A stretch of 53,599 nucleotides of DNA from the NCBI GenBank assembly GCA_016793465.1, contig JAEUJW010000021.1, forward strand, positions 1 to 53,599. The letters run 5' to 3'. This document shows, piece by piece, positions 7,964 through 15,974 of the stretch (the first letter of the stretch is position 1; each line of letters opens with the position of its first letter). The notes beneath the pieces are model-generated. The model saw only the letters and a list, made by a program, of their open reading frames with translations. It was not told where the DNA came from and ran no database searches. The DNA is from Myxococcales bacterium. GTDB taxonomy: Bacteria > Myxococcota > Polyangia > Nannocystales > Nannocystaceae. The translations under genes and the position numbers were made by a program.

Positions 7964-9193
7964 TCAGCCGGTGGTGCCGGTCGAGCCGCCGGTCGAGCCG
8001 CCGGTGGTGCCGTCGGAGGTCGAGCCGCTCGTGGTGGTCGAGGGGTCCGTCGAGGTGCTGCTGGTCGACGTGGTGTCGTCGCCGGTGGTCATCGGCGGGC
8101 CGGTGGTCTCGGGCGGGCCGGTGGTCTCGGGCGGCGGGAGCGGCACGCACTGGCCGGAGTCGTTGTCGCACTGGGCCTCGGCGCCGCAGTCGCCGCACGA
8201 GCCGTTGCAGGCGTCGCCGCCGCACTGGCGGCCGTCGCACTGGGGGATGCACATGCACGCGAGGCCGCTGGCCTCGTAGCCGTCGACGCAGTCGCACACG
8301 GCGGGGGCGGTGCCGTTGCCGTCGGAGCAGGTGCCCTTGCCGGAGCACGACTCGAGGTAGCAGGCGGACGTCTTGAACGGGAAGTAGCCGAGGCTCTGGG
8401 CGATGTCGCCGTCGCCGACCTGGACCTCGACGATCACGGGCTCGCTGACCTTGCCGATCAGGAAGGGCACGACCTGGACGGTGGCGGACGGGGCGCTGAG
8501 GTTGAGGGTGGCGGAGGCGATGCCGTTGGAGCAGCCGTTGGTGATGCTGGCGCCGAGGATCATGCCGGGCTTGAAGCCGCAGTAGTGGGTGCCCTCGCCG
8601 TTGAGCTGGGCGGCGGACATGCCGGAGGGGTTGAAGGCGGTGAAGCCGATGTCGAGGGCGGTGAGGCCGACCGGGGTGACGGTGAGCTCGGCGGTGTTGA
8701 TGGCGGCGGCGCCGAGGTCGACCTCGGAGGGGCTGCGGGCCAGGGTGGGCTTGTCGACGGCGGCGATGGGGTCGCCGGCGCTGCCGAGGGAGGCCACGCC
8801 GAGCGTGCCGATGTACGCGACGGCGCGGTCGTCGGCGCCGCTGTAGGCGATGACGCGCTTCTCGCCGGGCTTCAGCAGCACGACCGGCTTGTCGGCGTCG
8901 CCGTCGAAGGCGAGCTCGGCGGGGATCTTGAACTCGAGGTCGCGGGGCTCGAACAGGTAGGCCTTGCCCACCATCTTGTAGCCGTCGCGCGTGAGGTCGT
9001 CGCTGCTGGGGCGGATGACGATCTGGCGGGTGGTGAGGAGGGCGCCGGGCGGGACGGTGAGGGTGATGCCGTCGTCGTGGGAGACCACGCCGCCTTCGGG
9101 ACCGATGAGAGCATCGGCGGTGTCGGTACCGCCGCACGAAGTGAGCGCCCAGAGGCACGCGAGGGCGATCGGGGCGCGGAGCGAGCAAGCCAT
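7964..9193 (-). CDS. lipoprotein with ZU5-like and EGF-like regions and a Thr/Gly-rich C-terminal tail
   Basis: 409 residues from the ATG at 9193. The longer open frame to 9712 lies over the DUF434 gene and is not used. Lipobox LTSC, Cys20. Residues about 30-60 (IGPEGGVVSHDDGITLTVPPGAL) have the hallmark of bacterial ZU5-like domains. About 283-352 is Cys-rich, with EGF-like spacing (CSGKGTCSDG...CDCVDGY). The last 57 residues are a low-complexity tail of TTG, STS and GGST. In most lipoproteins of this window that linker lies directly behind the lipobox, so here the order is reversed. The ATG overlaps the stop of the DUF434 gene by one base (TGATG), which implies translational coupling. Role unknown; a surface adhesin or stalked protein is possible. 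Confidence 0.8.
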   Translation of the reverse strand: MACSLRAPIALACLWALTSCGGTDTADALIGPEGGVVSHDDGITLTVPPGALLTTRQIVIRPSSDDLTRDGYKMVGKAYLFEPRDLEFKIPAELAFDGDADKPVVLLKPGEKRVIAYSGADDRAVAYIGTLGVASLGSAGDPIAAVDKPTLARSPSEVDLGAAAINTAELTVTPVGLTALDIGFTAFNPSGMSAAQLNGEGTHYCGFKPGMILGASITNGCSNGIASATLNLSAPSATVQVVPFLIGKVSEPVIVEVQVGDGDIAQSLGYFPFKTSACYLESCSGKGTCSDGNGTAPAVCDCVDGYEASGLACMCIPQCDGRQCGGDACNGSCGDCGAEAQCDNDSGQCVPLPPPETTGPPETTGPPMTTGDDTTSTSSTSTDPSTTTSGSTSDGTTGGSTGGSTGTTG

Positions 9194-10005
9194 CACGGAC
9201 CACCTATACCGGAACTCGCGTCGGCCGGGGAGTCGAGGTCCAAAAGCCACAGATCGGGGCGGGCCGCGTGGACGGGGCCGGCGTCGGCGGTGGCGGGCGG
9301 CGGGAGGTCGGCGGTGAGGAGGCTCGCGGGGAGGTCGATCCAGCGCTCGCAGTGGTCGAGGATCCACGCGTCGCTGGTGGCGACGACGTCGCCACGGTGA
9401 CGTTGCGTGAGCACGGCGTCGGGGTTGTGCACGAGCTCGACCGTCCACGGCCAGGCCCGGCGCTCGGCGATCTCGAGCAGGACGGCGCGCAAACGGCCGC
9501 TGTTGGCGACCGGGCGGTCGAGGTACCAGACCACCGATGCGGGGCCGGGGCGATCCGTGGGGTGCAGGTGGCGGCCGAGGGCGGCCACCGCGAAGGCGGT
9601 CTCGGAGACCTGTCGGTAGCTGCCGTGCACGCTGGCGAGGTCGCGCAGGGCGCCGTCGCGGCCGCGGAACACCAGGCCGTGGGACAGCGCGGACTCGAGG
9701 ATGATGAGGCAATTGAAGCCGTCGATCGCCAGCGGCTGGCCGGAGAGATCGGCGACCTCGACGCGGCGGGCGCGGCGGGCCTCGCGGGCCTGGTCGCTGC
9801 AGGCGGCGCGGCCGACGGCCTGGCGCTGGCGGGCGGACAGGCCGTGGCGGTCGCCGACGAGCTTGACCGACGAGGCGTCGGCGTAGCCGCGGGTGAGCAG
9901 CCAGGACAGCTCGGCGACGGCGGTGCGGAGGGCGGGGCGGACCGCGGCGGCGAACAGCTCGTCGTCGCCGGGGTGCTTGCCGCGGTGGCGCAGCTCGTGG
10001 GTCAC
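9193..10005 (-). CDS. DUF434 domain protein
   Basis: 270 residues from a GTG at 10005. The N-terminal block LSWLLTRGYADASSVKLVGD followed by RLSARQRQAV-type residues and AACSD is the DUF434 signature. The remainder (IDGFNCLIILESALS..., WYLDRPVANSGRL, TSDAWILDHCERWIDLP) matches the companion C-terminal region, DUF5616. The DUF434 family is usually cytoplasmic, has no signal peptide here, and has no established reaction; conserved Asp and Cys residues suggest a nuclease-like or nucleotide-binding fold, which is inference. The start overlaps the upstream lipoprotein stop by 4 bp (GTGA) and the stop overlaps the next start (TGATG). It is thus a cytosolic gene embedded between two lipoprotein genes. 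Confidence 0.85.
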   Translation of the reverse strand: MTHELRHRGKHPGDDELFAAAVRPALRTAVAELSWLLTRGYADASSVKLVGDRHGLSARQRQAVGRAACSDQAREARRARRVEVADLSGQPLAIDGFNCLIILESALSHGLVFRGRDGALRDLASVHGSYRQVSETAFAVAALGRHLHPTDRPGPASVVWYLDRPVANSGRLRAVLLEIAERRAWPWTVELVHNPDAVLTQRHRGDVVATSDAWILDHCERWIDLPASLLTADLPPPATADAGPVHAARPDLWLLDLDSPADASSGIGGP

Positions 10006-11279
10006 TGCGGCTCGAACGGGGCGCAGGTCGAGACGCCGGCGCCGACGATGCGGATCGGGCCCTGGGCGACCACGGTGGTCAGCTCCTGCTGGCCGTTCAT
10101 GTTGCTGTCGTCGTAGTCGAGGTGGGTGACCTTGCTAAACAGGGTGTTGTTGTTCGACTCGGTGAACAGGTAGAAGTCGCCGCCGAAGAACGCGAAGGCG
10201 AAGGCGTTGGTCAGCTCGAGGCCGGGCAGCGGCAGGGTGCTGATGATGGTGCCGGTGGTCTTGTCGACCTCGACGAGCTTGGACGGGTTGACGCCGCCGA
10301 ACAGGAAGGTGCGGCCGTCGCCGCTGCCGGACACCTCGGCGCCGTTGAAGTTGGTCTTGCTCTTCTTGGTGAGGAGGAGGGTGTCGGGGTCGACGTTGAT
10401 GAAGTCGCCGATCATGTTGCCCTCGGAGAAGCCGCCGATGCCGTTGTAGGTGTTGCCGTAGAGGCTGTCGCACACGTCGACGGCGCTGTTGGACACGAAC
10501 GCCATGCCGAACAGGTTGACGCCCTGCTGGCCGGGGTTGTAGCCGGGGTCCATGCAGTTGGCGGTGTTGGTGACGTCGACCTTCCAGATGTCGCCGGCGA
10601 CCGGGTTGAACATGACCCAGGCGAAGCCGAGGCGGTCGACGGCCATCGAGAAGGCCTGCTGCATGCCGCCGCAGTTGAGCGCGCCGAGCATCTGGAACTC
10701 GTTGGTCTCGGGGAAGAACTTCCACAGCTGGGGCGGGTTGTCGCGCAGCACGAAGATGCCGTCGTCGAGCGGGACCTCGATGTCGTCGGGACAGCCGCAG
10801 GGGACCACGGGGCTGCCGGTGGTGTCGTCGCCGGTCGAGGTCGACTCGTCGCCGGCGGTGGTGCCGGTCGAGGAGGTGCCGGTGTCGGGGTCGACGTTGG
10901 TGGTGGACGACGACTCGGCGGTGGTGTCGACGGGGTTGGTGGTCTCGGGGGAGGTCGTGGAGGTGTCGGTCGAGACCGAGGTCATGGTGGCCGAGGTGTC
11001 GGCGGTGGTCTCGGCGGTGCCGACGGTGGTGCCGGTGTCGCTGGCGCTCATCGACGCGCTGCCGGCGGTGGTGCCGGTGTCGCTGGCGCTCATCGACACG
11101 CTGCTGGCCGAGGTGGTGGTCGGCTGGTCCGAGGTCGGGCTCGAGTTGCTGGTGTCGCTCGTGCCGTTGGAGCTGTCGGTGGCGGTGGTGCCGCCGCTGT
11201 CGCCGCAGGCGGCGAGGAGGAGGGCGGTCAGGGCGGTCGGGGCGAGGCGAGCGGTGCAGAGGAAGGCAGGGGAGGTCAT
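10002..11279 (-). CDS. lipoprotein with Ser/Thr linker and beta-propeller-like domain
   Basis: 425 residues from the ATG at 11279 (MTSPAFLCTARL). The open frame upstream of it is Pro/Arg-rich shadow of the archaemetzincin gene. Lipobox LLAAC, Cys25. About 165 residues of Ser/Thr/Asp/Gly low complexity follow, including two identical runs of SMSASDTGTT. The C-terminal 230 residues start at PCGCPDDIEVPLDDG and contain repeats such as LWKFFPETNEFQMLG, AVDRLGFAWVMF and LVEVDKTTGTIISTLPL, which look like blades of a propeller of the SMP-30/NHL type. It is the first gene of a three-gene overlapping operon. Probably a surface-exposed binding protein; ligand unknown. Confidence 0.8.
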   Translation of the reverse strand: MTSPAFLCTARLAPTALTALLLAACGDSGGTTATDSSNGTSDTSNSSPTSDQPTTTSASSVSMSASDTGTTAGSASMSASDTGTTVGTAETTADTSATMTSVSTDTSTTSPETTNPVDTTAESSSTTNVDPDTGTSSTGTTAGDESTSTGDDTTGSPVVPCGCPDDIEVPLDDGIFVLRDNPPQLWKFFPETNEFQMLGALNCGGMQQAFSMAVDRLGFAWVMFNPVAGDIWKVDVTNTANCMDPGYNPGQQGVNLFGMAFVSNSAVDVCDSLYGNTYNGIGGFSEGNMIGDFINVDPDTLLLTKKSKTNFNGAEVSGSGDGRTFLFGGVNPSKLVEVDKTTGTIISTLPLPGLELTNAFAFAFFGGDFYLFTESNNNTLFSKVTHLDYDDSNMNGQQELTTVVAQGPIRIVGAGVSTCAPFEPQ

Positions 11280-11377
11280 GGCGCCAGGGTATCGTAATGA
11301 GAGGACCTGGTGAACCGATCGCGCGGGCCGTGAACACCGGCCGCGGCTGATGCGTTGGGGCTCCTGCGAGGCGCACG

Positions 11378-12118
11378 ATGATCGGACGACGGACCATGGT
11401 TCGCGGGGTGCTGGGTCTGGGGGCCGCGGCGGCAGGGCTTGCGGGGGCGCCGGGGCCGGCGTGGGCGGCACCTGTCCCGCAGGACAGCGGGCGCGGACGC
11501 GCGGAGGGGGAGCAGCGGCGGGCCCTGGTGGTGCTGGTGGTGCTCGCCGATCCGCGCCCGGGGGCGAGGGGATTCCCGCAGGCGATGGCGGCGGCGGCGG
11601 CGGCGGAGATGCGGCGGGTGTACGCGGCCGAGGTGCGGACGATCGCGGCGCGGCCGCTGCCGCGCTCGGCGTACTACGAGCCGCGGCGGCGCTACCGGGC
11701 GGACCGGCTGCTCGAGTTTCTGGCGGGGGAGATCCCGGCGGACCTGCCGAAGGGCACGCGGATCGTCGGGCTGACGACGGCCGACATCTCGACGAGCAAG
11801 GACGGCATCAAGGACTGGGGGGTGTTCGGGCTCGGCGAGATCGGCGGCACCGCGGCGGTGGTGTCGATGCACCGCCTGAAGAAGAAGGCGAGGGACGCGG
11901 CCCACGTGACGGCGCGCGTGGTCAACACGGCGGTGCACGAGCTCGGGCACGTGCTCGGTCTGGACCACTGCGAGGAGCCGAACTGCGTGATGCTCGACGC
12001 GCACGGGGGCATCCGCAACACCGACGCGTCGACCGGGGTGCCGGGGCCGGGGTGCATGGCGAAGCTCGATCGCGCGACGCCGCTGCGGCCGCTCGCGCGC
12101 CTGCTCGCGGGCGCGTGA
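11378..12118 (+). CDS. archaemetzincin family zinc metalloprotease, exported
   Basis: 246 residues. The N-terminus MIGRRTMVRGVLGLG...AWA is a signal peptide with paired Arg, possibly Tat; an ATG at 11396 is an alternative start. The active-site block is HELGHVLGLDHC (187-198), then EEPNCVM: zinc ligands His187, His191 and His197, catalytic Glu188, and structural Cys198, Cys203 and Met205. This fits the archaemetzincin signature HExxHxxGxxHCx4CxM. The usual final CxxC is reduced to a single Cys226 after a longer spacer, so the second zinc site may be lost. Divergent from the lipoprotein operon (98 bp between starts). A TGTCC-N4-GGACA palindrome lies at 11473-11486, just past the signal peptide. 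A second archaemetzincin is at 37837-38889. Confidence 0.85.
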   Translation: MIGRRTMVRGVLGLGAAAAGLAGAPGPAWAAPVPQDSGRGRAEGEQRRALVVLVVLADPRPGARGFPQAMAAAAAAEMRRVYAAEVRTIAARPLPRSAYYEPRRRYRADRLLEFLAGEIPADLPKGTRIVGLTTADISTSKDGIKDWGVFGLGEIGGTAAVVSMHRLKKKARDAAHVTARVVNTAVHELGHVLGLDHCEEPNCVMLDAHGGIRNTDASTGVPGPGCMAKLDRATPLRPLARLLAGA

Positions 12119-12206
12119 GCGCGGGCGGGGCCGCGGACGCCGACGACCGAGCGGCGACGCGGGCTCGGCTTGACGGCCCTGCGGGGCGGGTGAAATCCTG
12201 GCGCGG

Positions 12207-13658
12207 ATGACAGATGACCCCTCGCTGGCGCTGTTGACGGACCTGTATCAGGTGACGATGGCGTACGGGTACTGGAAGCTCGGGCGGGCGGACGACGAGG
12301 CGGTGTTCCACCTGTTCTTCCGCCGGGCGCCGTTTCGCGGGGGTTATGCGGTCGCGTCGGGGCTGCAGCAGGCGCTCGAGTATCTGCAGCGGCTGCGCTT
12401 CACGGGCGAGGACGTGGCGTACCTGGCGACGCTGACCGGCAACGACGGCGCGCCGCTGTTCGAGGACGGGTTCCTGCGCTACCTCGAGGGGCTGCGGTTC
12501 GCCTGCGACGTCGACGGGGTGCCCGAGGGCACGGTGGTGTTCGCCCACGAGCCGCTGCTGCGCCTGCGCGGGCCGATCTTGCAGTGCCAGCTCGTCGAGA
12601 CGCCGTTATTGAACGTGATGAACTTCGCGACGCTGATCGCGACCAAGGCGGCGCGGGTGTGCGAGGCGGCGGGGGGCGAGCCGGTGCTGGAGTTCGGGCT
12701 GCGGCGCGGGCAGGGCATCGACGGGGCGCTGTCGGCGGCGCGGGCGGCGTTCGTCGGCGGGTGCGCGGCGACGTCGAACGTGCTGGCGGGCAAGCGCTAC
12801 GGCATCCCCGTGCGGGGGACCCACGCGCACAGCTGGGTGATGTCGTTCGCGGACGAACGCGAGGCGTTCGCCGCCTACGCGCGGGCGATGCCCAACAACT
12901 GCGTGTTCCTCGTCGACACCTACGACACCCTCGAGGGCGTGCGTCGGGCCATCGCCGTCGGCGCGGAGCTGCGGGCGCAGGGGCACGCGATGATGGGGAT
13001 CCGCCTCGACTCGGGCGACCTCGGGGCGCTCAGCAAGGCGGCGCGCGAGCTGCTCGACGCGGCGGGGTTCAATGATGCGGTGATCGTGGCCTCGAACGAC
13101 CTCGACGAGCAGCAGATCGCGGCGCTGCGGGCGGCGGGGGCGCGGGTGTCGGTGTGGGGCGTGGGCACCCGGCTGGTCACGGCGTACGACCAGCCGGCGC
13201 TCGGCGGGGTGTACAAGTTGGCGGCCGTGCGCGCCTCGGCGGCGGATCCGTGGGAGTACAGGATCAAACTGTCGAACGAGCCGATCAAGGTGTCGAACCC
13301 GGGGATCCAGCAGGTGCGGCGGGTGATCGGGGCGGACGGGAAATTCGTCGGCGACGTGATCTACGAGGCGACGCTCGGCGTGGCGGACGAGGCGCATCGG
13401 CTCGACGCGCCGGGCACGTTCGCGTGCGCGGCGGCGGGCGGGAGCGTCGAGGAGCTGCTGGTGCCGGTGCTGCGCGCGGGCGCGGCGGTGTACACGCCGC
13501 CGCCGCTGGCCGCGGCGCAGGCGCGGACGCGGGCCCAGCTGGCGGCCTTGCCGGCGGGCGTGCGCGACCTGCAGGCGCCCGCGGCCTATCCTGTGGGCCT
13601 CGACGCGCGGCTGCACGCGCTGAAGGCCGACGTGATGGCGGCGGCCCGGGGGAGGTGA
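12207..13658 (+). CDS. pncB: nicotinate phosphoribosyltransferase
   Basis: 483 residues, the usual length for the clade. It makes nicotinate mononucleotide from nicotinate and PRPP with ATP hydrolysis, the committed step of the Preiss-Handler NAD salvage route in the cytoplasm. Family signatures are visible: LLTDLYQVTMAYGYWK at the N-terminus, the EFGLRRGQG block, GTHAHSWVMSF (the region of the phosphorylatable His), IRLDSGDLGALS and KLSNEPIKVSNPG. It is followed after 3 bp by the nicotinamidase gene, so substrate supply and use are encoded together. No regulator or riboswitch was seen in the 88 bp upstream. Confidence 0.95.
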   Translation: MTDDPSLALLTDLYQVTMAYGYWKLGRADDEAVFHLFFRRAPFRGGYAVASGLQQALEYLQRLRFTGEDVAYLATLTGNDGAPLFEDGFLRYLEGLRFACDVDGVPEGTVVFAHEPLLRLRGPILQCQLVETPLLNVMNFATLIATKAARVCEAAGGEPVLEFGLRRGQGIDGALSAARAAFVGGCAATSNVLAGKRYGIPVRGTHAHSWVMSFADEREAFAAYARAMPNNCVFLVDTYDTLEGVRRAIAVGAELRAQGHAMMGIRLDSGDLGALSKAARELLDAAGFNDAVIVASNDLDEQQIAALRAAGARVSVWGVGTRLVTAYDQPALGGVYKLAAVRASAADPWEYRIKLSNEPIKVSNPGIQQVRRVIGADGKFVGDVIYEATLGVADEAHRLDAPGTFACAAAGGSVEELLVPVLRAGAAVYTPPPLAAAQARTRAQLAALPAGVRDLQAPAAYPVGLDARLHALKADVMAAARGR

Positions 13659-13661
13659 GGC

Positions 13662-14300
13662 ATGCGCGCGCTGATCGTGGTCGACATCCAGAACGACTTC
13701 CTGCCCGGCGGGGCGCTGGCGGTGGCGCACGGCGACGAGACGATCGCGGTGGCCAACGCGGTGATGCCGGCGTTCGACGTGGTGGTGGCGACGCAGGACT
13801 GGCACCCGGCGGATCACCGCAGCTTCGCGGTGCACCACCCGGGGCGGGCGGTCGGCGAGGTGGTCGAGGTCGGCGGGGTGCCGCAGGTGCTGTGGCCGGT
13901 GCACTGCGTCGAGCGCACGCGCGGGGCGGCGTTCGCGGAGGCGCTGGCGGTGGACCGCGTCGCGGCGGTGTTCGCCAAGGGGATGGACCGCGAGGTCGAC
14001 TCGTACAGCGGGTTCTTCGACAACGGCCGGCGCCACGCGACCGGGCTGGCCGACTGGCTGCGGGCCCGCGGGGTGACGCGCGTGGCGGTGCTCGGGCTGG
14101 CGCTCGACTACTGCGTGAAGTTCACGGCGCTCGACGCGGCGGAGCAGGGCTTCGAGACGCGGCTGATCGTCGACGGGTGCCGCGCGGTCGAGCTGACGCC
14201 CGGCGACGGAGCGCGGGCGATCGCGGAGATGCAGGCGGCGGGGATCGAGGTGGTCGACAGCCGGACCGTGCGCGCGGAGGCTCGCGGCGGGGCGGCGTGA
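13662..14300 (+). CDS. pncA: nicotinamidase
   Basis: 212 residues. It hydrolyses nicotinamide to nicotinate and ammonia, feeding the enzyme encoded 3 bp upstream. Cysteine hydrolase (isochorismatase-like) fold with the full triad visible: Asp8 (VVDIQNDF), Lys106 (VFAKGMD) and Cys151 (LALDYCVKFT). Metal ligands are expected at Asp46 and His48 (TQDWHP) and His81 (WPVHC). The start is set by GGGGAGGTGAGGC directly before the ATG and overlapping the end of pncB. All key residues are present, so the enzyme should be active. Confidence 0.96.
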   Translation: MRALIVVDIQNDFLPGGALAVAHGDETIAVANAVMPAFDVVVATQDWHPADHRSFAVHHPGRAVGEVVEVGGVPQVLWPVHCVERTRGAAFAEALAVDRVAAVFAKGMDREVDSYSGFFDNGRRHATGLADWLRARGVTRVAVLGLALDYCVKFTALDAAEQGFETRLIVDGCRAVELTPGDGARAIAEMQAAGIEVVDSRTVRAEARGGAA

Positions 14301-14383
14301 GGACGTCGGACGTTCGCGGCGGGTGACGGCCGGCGGTCGGCGCGGCGACGGCCGCGGGATTGAGGGTAGACTGCGCGCCGCGC

Positions 14384-15682
14384 ATGTCCCCGCTGCTCGC
14401 CGCCGCCCTGTTCGCCGCGCCCGCGCCGGGGCTGCAGATCGACTGGCAGGCGCCGGCCGAGTGTCCCGGGCAGGCGGAGCTGCGCGCGCGGGTGGGGTCG
14501 CTGGTGGGGGCGGCGGCGGAGCGCACGGAGCTGCGGGCGGCGGGGCGGGTGGTCCGCGAGGGCGAGCGGTGGACGCTGACGCTCGAGCTGGTGCGCGCGG
14601 GCAGCCGCGAGGCGCGGACGCTGCGCGACGGCGCGTGCCGCGGGCTGGCGGAGGCGGCGGCGGTGGTGATCGCGGTGGCGATCGACCCGCGGGCGACGGG
14701 GGGCGGGGCTGGCCCGGAGGACAGGTCGGGGGAGCCCGGGGGCGTGGTGCCGGCGCCGCCGGGCGAGGTGTCCGGAGGGACAGGTGCAGGGGCGGGTGAG
14801 GTGTCCGGAGGGACAGGTGGTGTGTCCGGAGGGACAGGTGGGACGGGGGCGGGTGGAGTGTCCGGAGGGACAGGTGGAGTGTCCGGAGGGACAGGTACAG
14901 GGGCAGGTGGAGTGTCCGGAGGGACAGGTACCGGGGCAGGTGGTGGGTCCGGAGGGAAAGGTACAGGGGCGGGTGGGGTGTCCGGAGGGACAGGTGCAGG
15001 GGCGGGTGAGGTGTCCGGAGGGACAGGTGGCACAGGGGCGGGCGGTGGTGTGTCCGGAGGGACAGGTGCGGGCGGGGACGCCGGGGCGGAGCCGGGAGCG
15101 GATGGCTCGGGGGGCGACGACATAAAAATGTCCCGGGGGACAGGTCGGCGGCTCGCGCTCGGGGTCAGGGTCGGCGGCGGGGTCGGCTTTTTAAAATTGT
15201 TGCCGGGGGTGCACGGGGTGATCGACGTCGGGCTCGGGCTCGAGGGGCGGGGGTGGCGGGTCGAGGCGTCGGGGCTGTTCGTGCCGCCGGTGCGGGTCGT
15301 GGTCGAGGAGGGGGTCGGCGGGGTGTTTCGCGCGGGGGCGGGCGAGCTGCGAGGGTGCGGGCTGCCGGCGCTGCGCGGCGGGGCGCTGGCGTTCCCGCTG
15401 TGCGCGGGGCTGCAGCTCGGGGCGATGCACGGGGCGGGGGAGGGGTCGCGGCTGGTCGAGCAGTCGGCGGCGCGGTCGCTGTGGGCGACGTCGCGGATCG
15501 GTGCGGCGATCCGCTGGCGACCGCGCGGCGGACGGGTCGGGCTGTGGCTGGGGGTCGACGCGATCGTGGCGCTGGTGCGGCCGGAGTTCGTGACGGCGAC
15601 CGAGACGGGGACGCGTCTGGTGCACCGGGCGGCGCGGATCGGCGGGCAGGTCGGGCTCGGGGTCGAGGTGCGGGTGCGCTGA
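14384..15682 (+). CDS. exported protein with amplified VSGGTG repeats and outer-membrane-like C-terminal domain
   Basis: 432 residues from the ATG at 14384; the TTG 24 bases upstream would place charged residues before the signal peptide MSPLLAAALFAAPAPG. The N-terminal domain (about 20-110) starts IDWQAPAECPGQAELRARV and resembles a domain common in myxobacterial envelope proteins. Residues about 128-230 are Gly-rich repeats built on V-S-G-G-T-G, encoded by ten near-identical copies of a 14-bp DNA palindrome. The last 180 residues (RRLALGVRVGGG..., GRVGLWLGVDAIVALV, GLGVEVRVR end) alternate like a small beta-barrel or a periplasmic beta-sheet domain. The real function is unknown. Immediately after the stop there is a partial echo of its 3' end. 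Confidence 0.75.
   Translation: MSPLLAAALFAAPAPGLQIDWQAPAECPGQAELRARVGSLVGAAAERTELRAAGRVVREGERWTLTLELVRAGSREARTLRDGACRGLAEAAAVVIAVAIDPRATGGGAGPEDRSGEPGGVVPAPPGEVSGGTGAGAGEVSGGTGGVSGGTGGTGAGGVSGGTGGVSGGTGTGAGGVSGGTGTGAGGGSGGKGTGAGGVSGGTGAGAGEVSGGTGGTGAGGGVSGGTGAGGDAGAEPGADGSGGDDIKMSRGTGRRLALGVRVGGGVGFLKLLPGVHGVIDVGLGLEGRGWRVEASGLFVPPVRVVVEEGVGGVFRAGAGELRGCGLPALRGGALAFPLCAGLQLGAMHGAGEGSRLVEQSAARSLWATSRIGAAIRWRPRGGRVGLWLGVDAIVALVRPEFVTATETGTRLVHRAARIGGQVGLGVEVRVR
14769..15067 (+). repeat. in-frame array of a 14-bp palindromic unit
   Basis: Nine copies of TGTCCGGAGGGACAGGT, plus one variant with two changes (at 14946), start at 14769, 14802, 14823, 14859, 14880, 14913, 14946, 14979, 15012 and 15051. 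Spacing is 21, 33, 36 or 39 bases, always a multiple of three, so the frame is kept and each unit encodes V-S-G-G-T-G. Each unit is an inverted repeat TGTCC-GGAG-GGACA. A further related unit is at 15129 and a degenerate one at 14710. Confidence 0.92.
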
Positions 15683-15775
15683 GGGGAACGCGCCGCGGCG
15701 GCGCGGAGCGGCGGGCAGGTCGGGCTCAGGGTGCCGGTGCGCCGAGGTGAATGCGCCGCGGCGGCGCGGAGCGGC
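15634..15775 (+). repeat. tandem echo of the 3' end of the preceding gene
   Basis: The block beginning GCGGATCGGCGGGCAGG at 15634, inside the coding end, recurs at 15703 as GCGGAGCGGCGGGCAGG with near-identical flanks, now beyond the stop. A short third start is at 15766. Copy periods are 69 and 63 bases. The remaining intergenic stretch to 15974 shows no gene. Confidence 0.8.
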
Positions 15776-15917
15776 CGTACGTCCACGCGTCGCCGACGCT
15801 CGCCGGCGCGAAGCCCGGGTCCTCTGCCGGCGCCTCGGGATGTGGTGTGGATGCGGTTGTGCGCGGAGGGCGCGAGGGGGGCTGGGCGGGCGTTCGGGGC
15901 CGAATTCGGGGGAGGGG

Positions 15918-15930
15918 CAATTAAAAATTG
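15918..15930 (+). promoter_or_regulatory. A/T-rich inverted repeat upstream of the kinase gene
   Basis: CAATT-AAA-AATTG is a perfect 5-bp inverted repeat and the only A/T-rich patch in the 290-bp gap, 44 bp before the kinase start. It could be a promoter element or operator; no defined -35/-10 pair could be assigned. Confidence 0.35.
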
Positions 15931-15974
15931 GGGTGCGGCAACTTCGGGCGGGCCGTTACAGTCGACGGGGCAGC

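Noticed and set aside
12119..12206. Possible riboswitch (for example NAD-responsive) before pncB
   Set aside because: Only 88 bp, no recognisable conserved core and no clear paired elements besides general G/C complementarity.
14769..15067. Repeat array considered as a CRISPR array
   Set aside because: Units are about 17 bp with 4-22 bp between them, spacing is a multiple of three, intervening sequences are similar to each other, and the array is coding. No cas genes are present.
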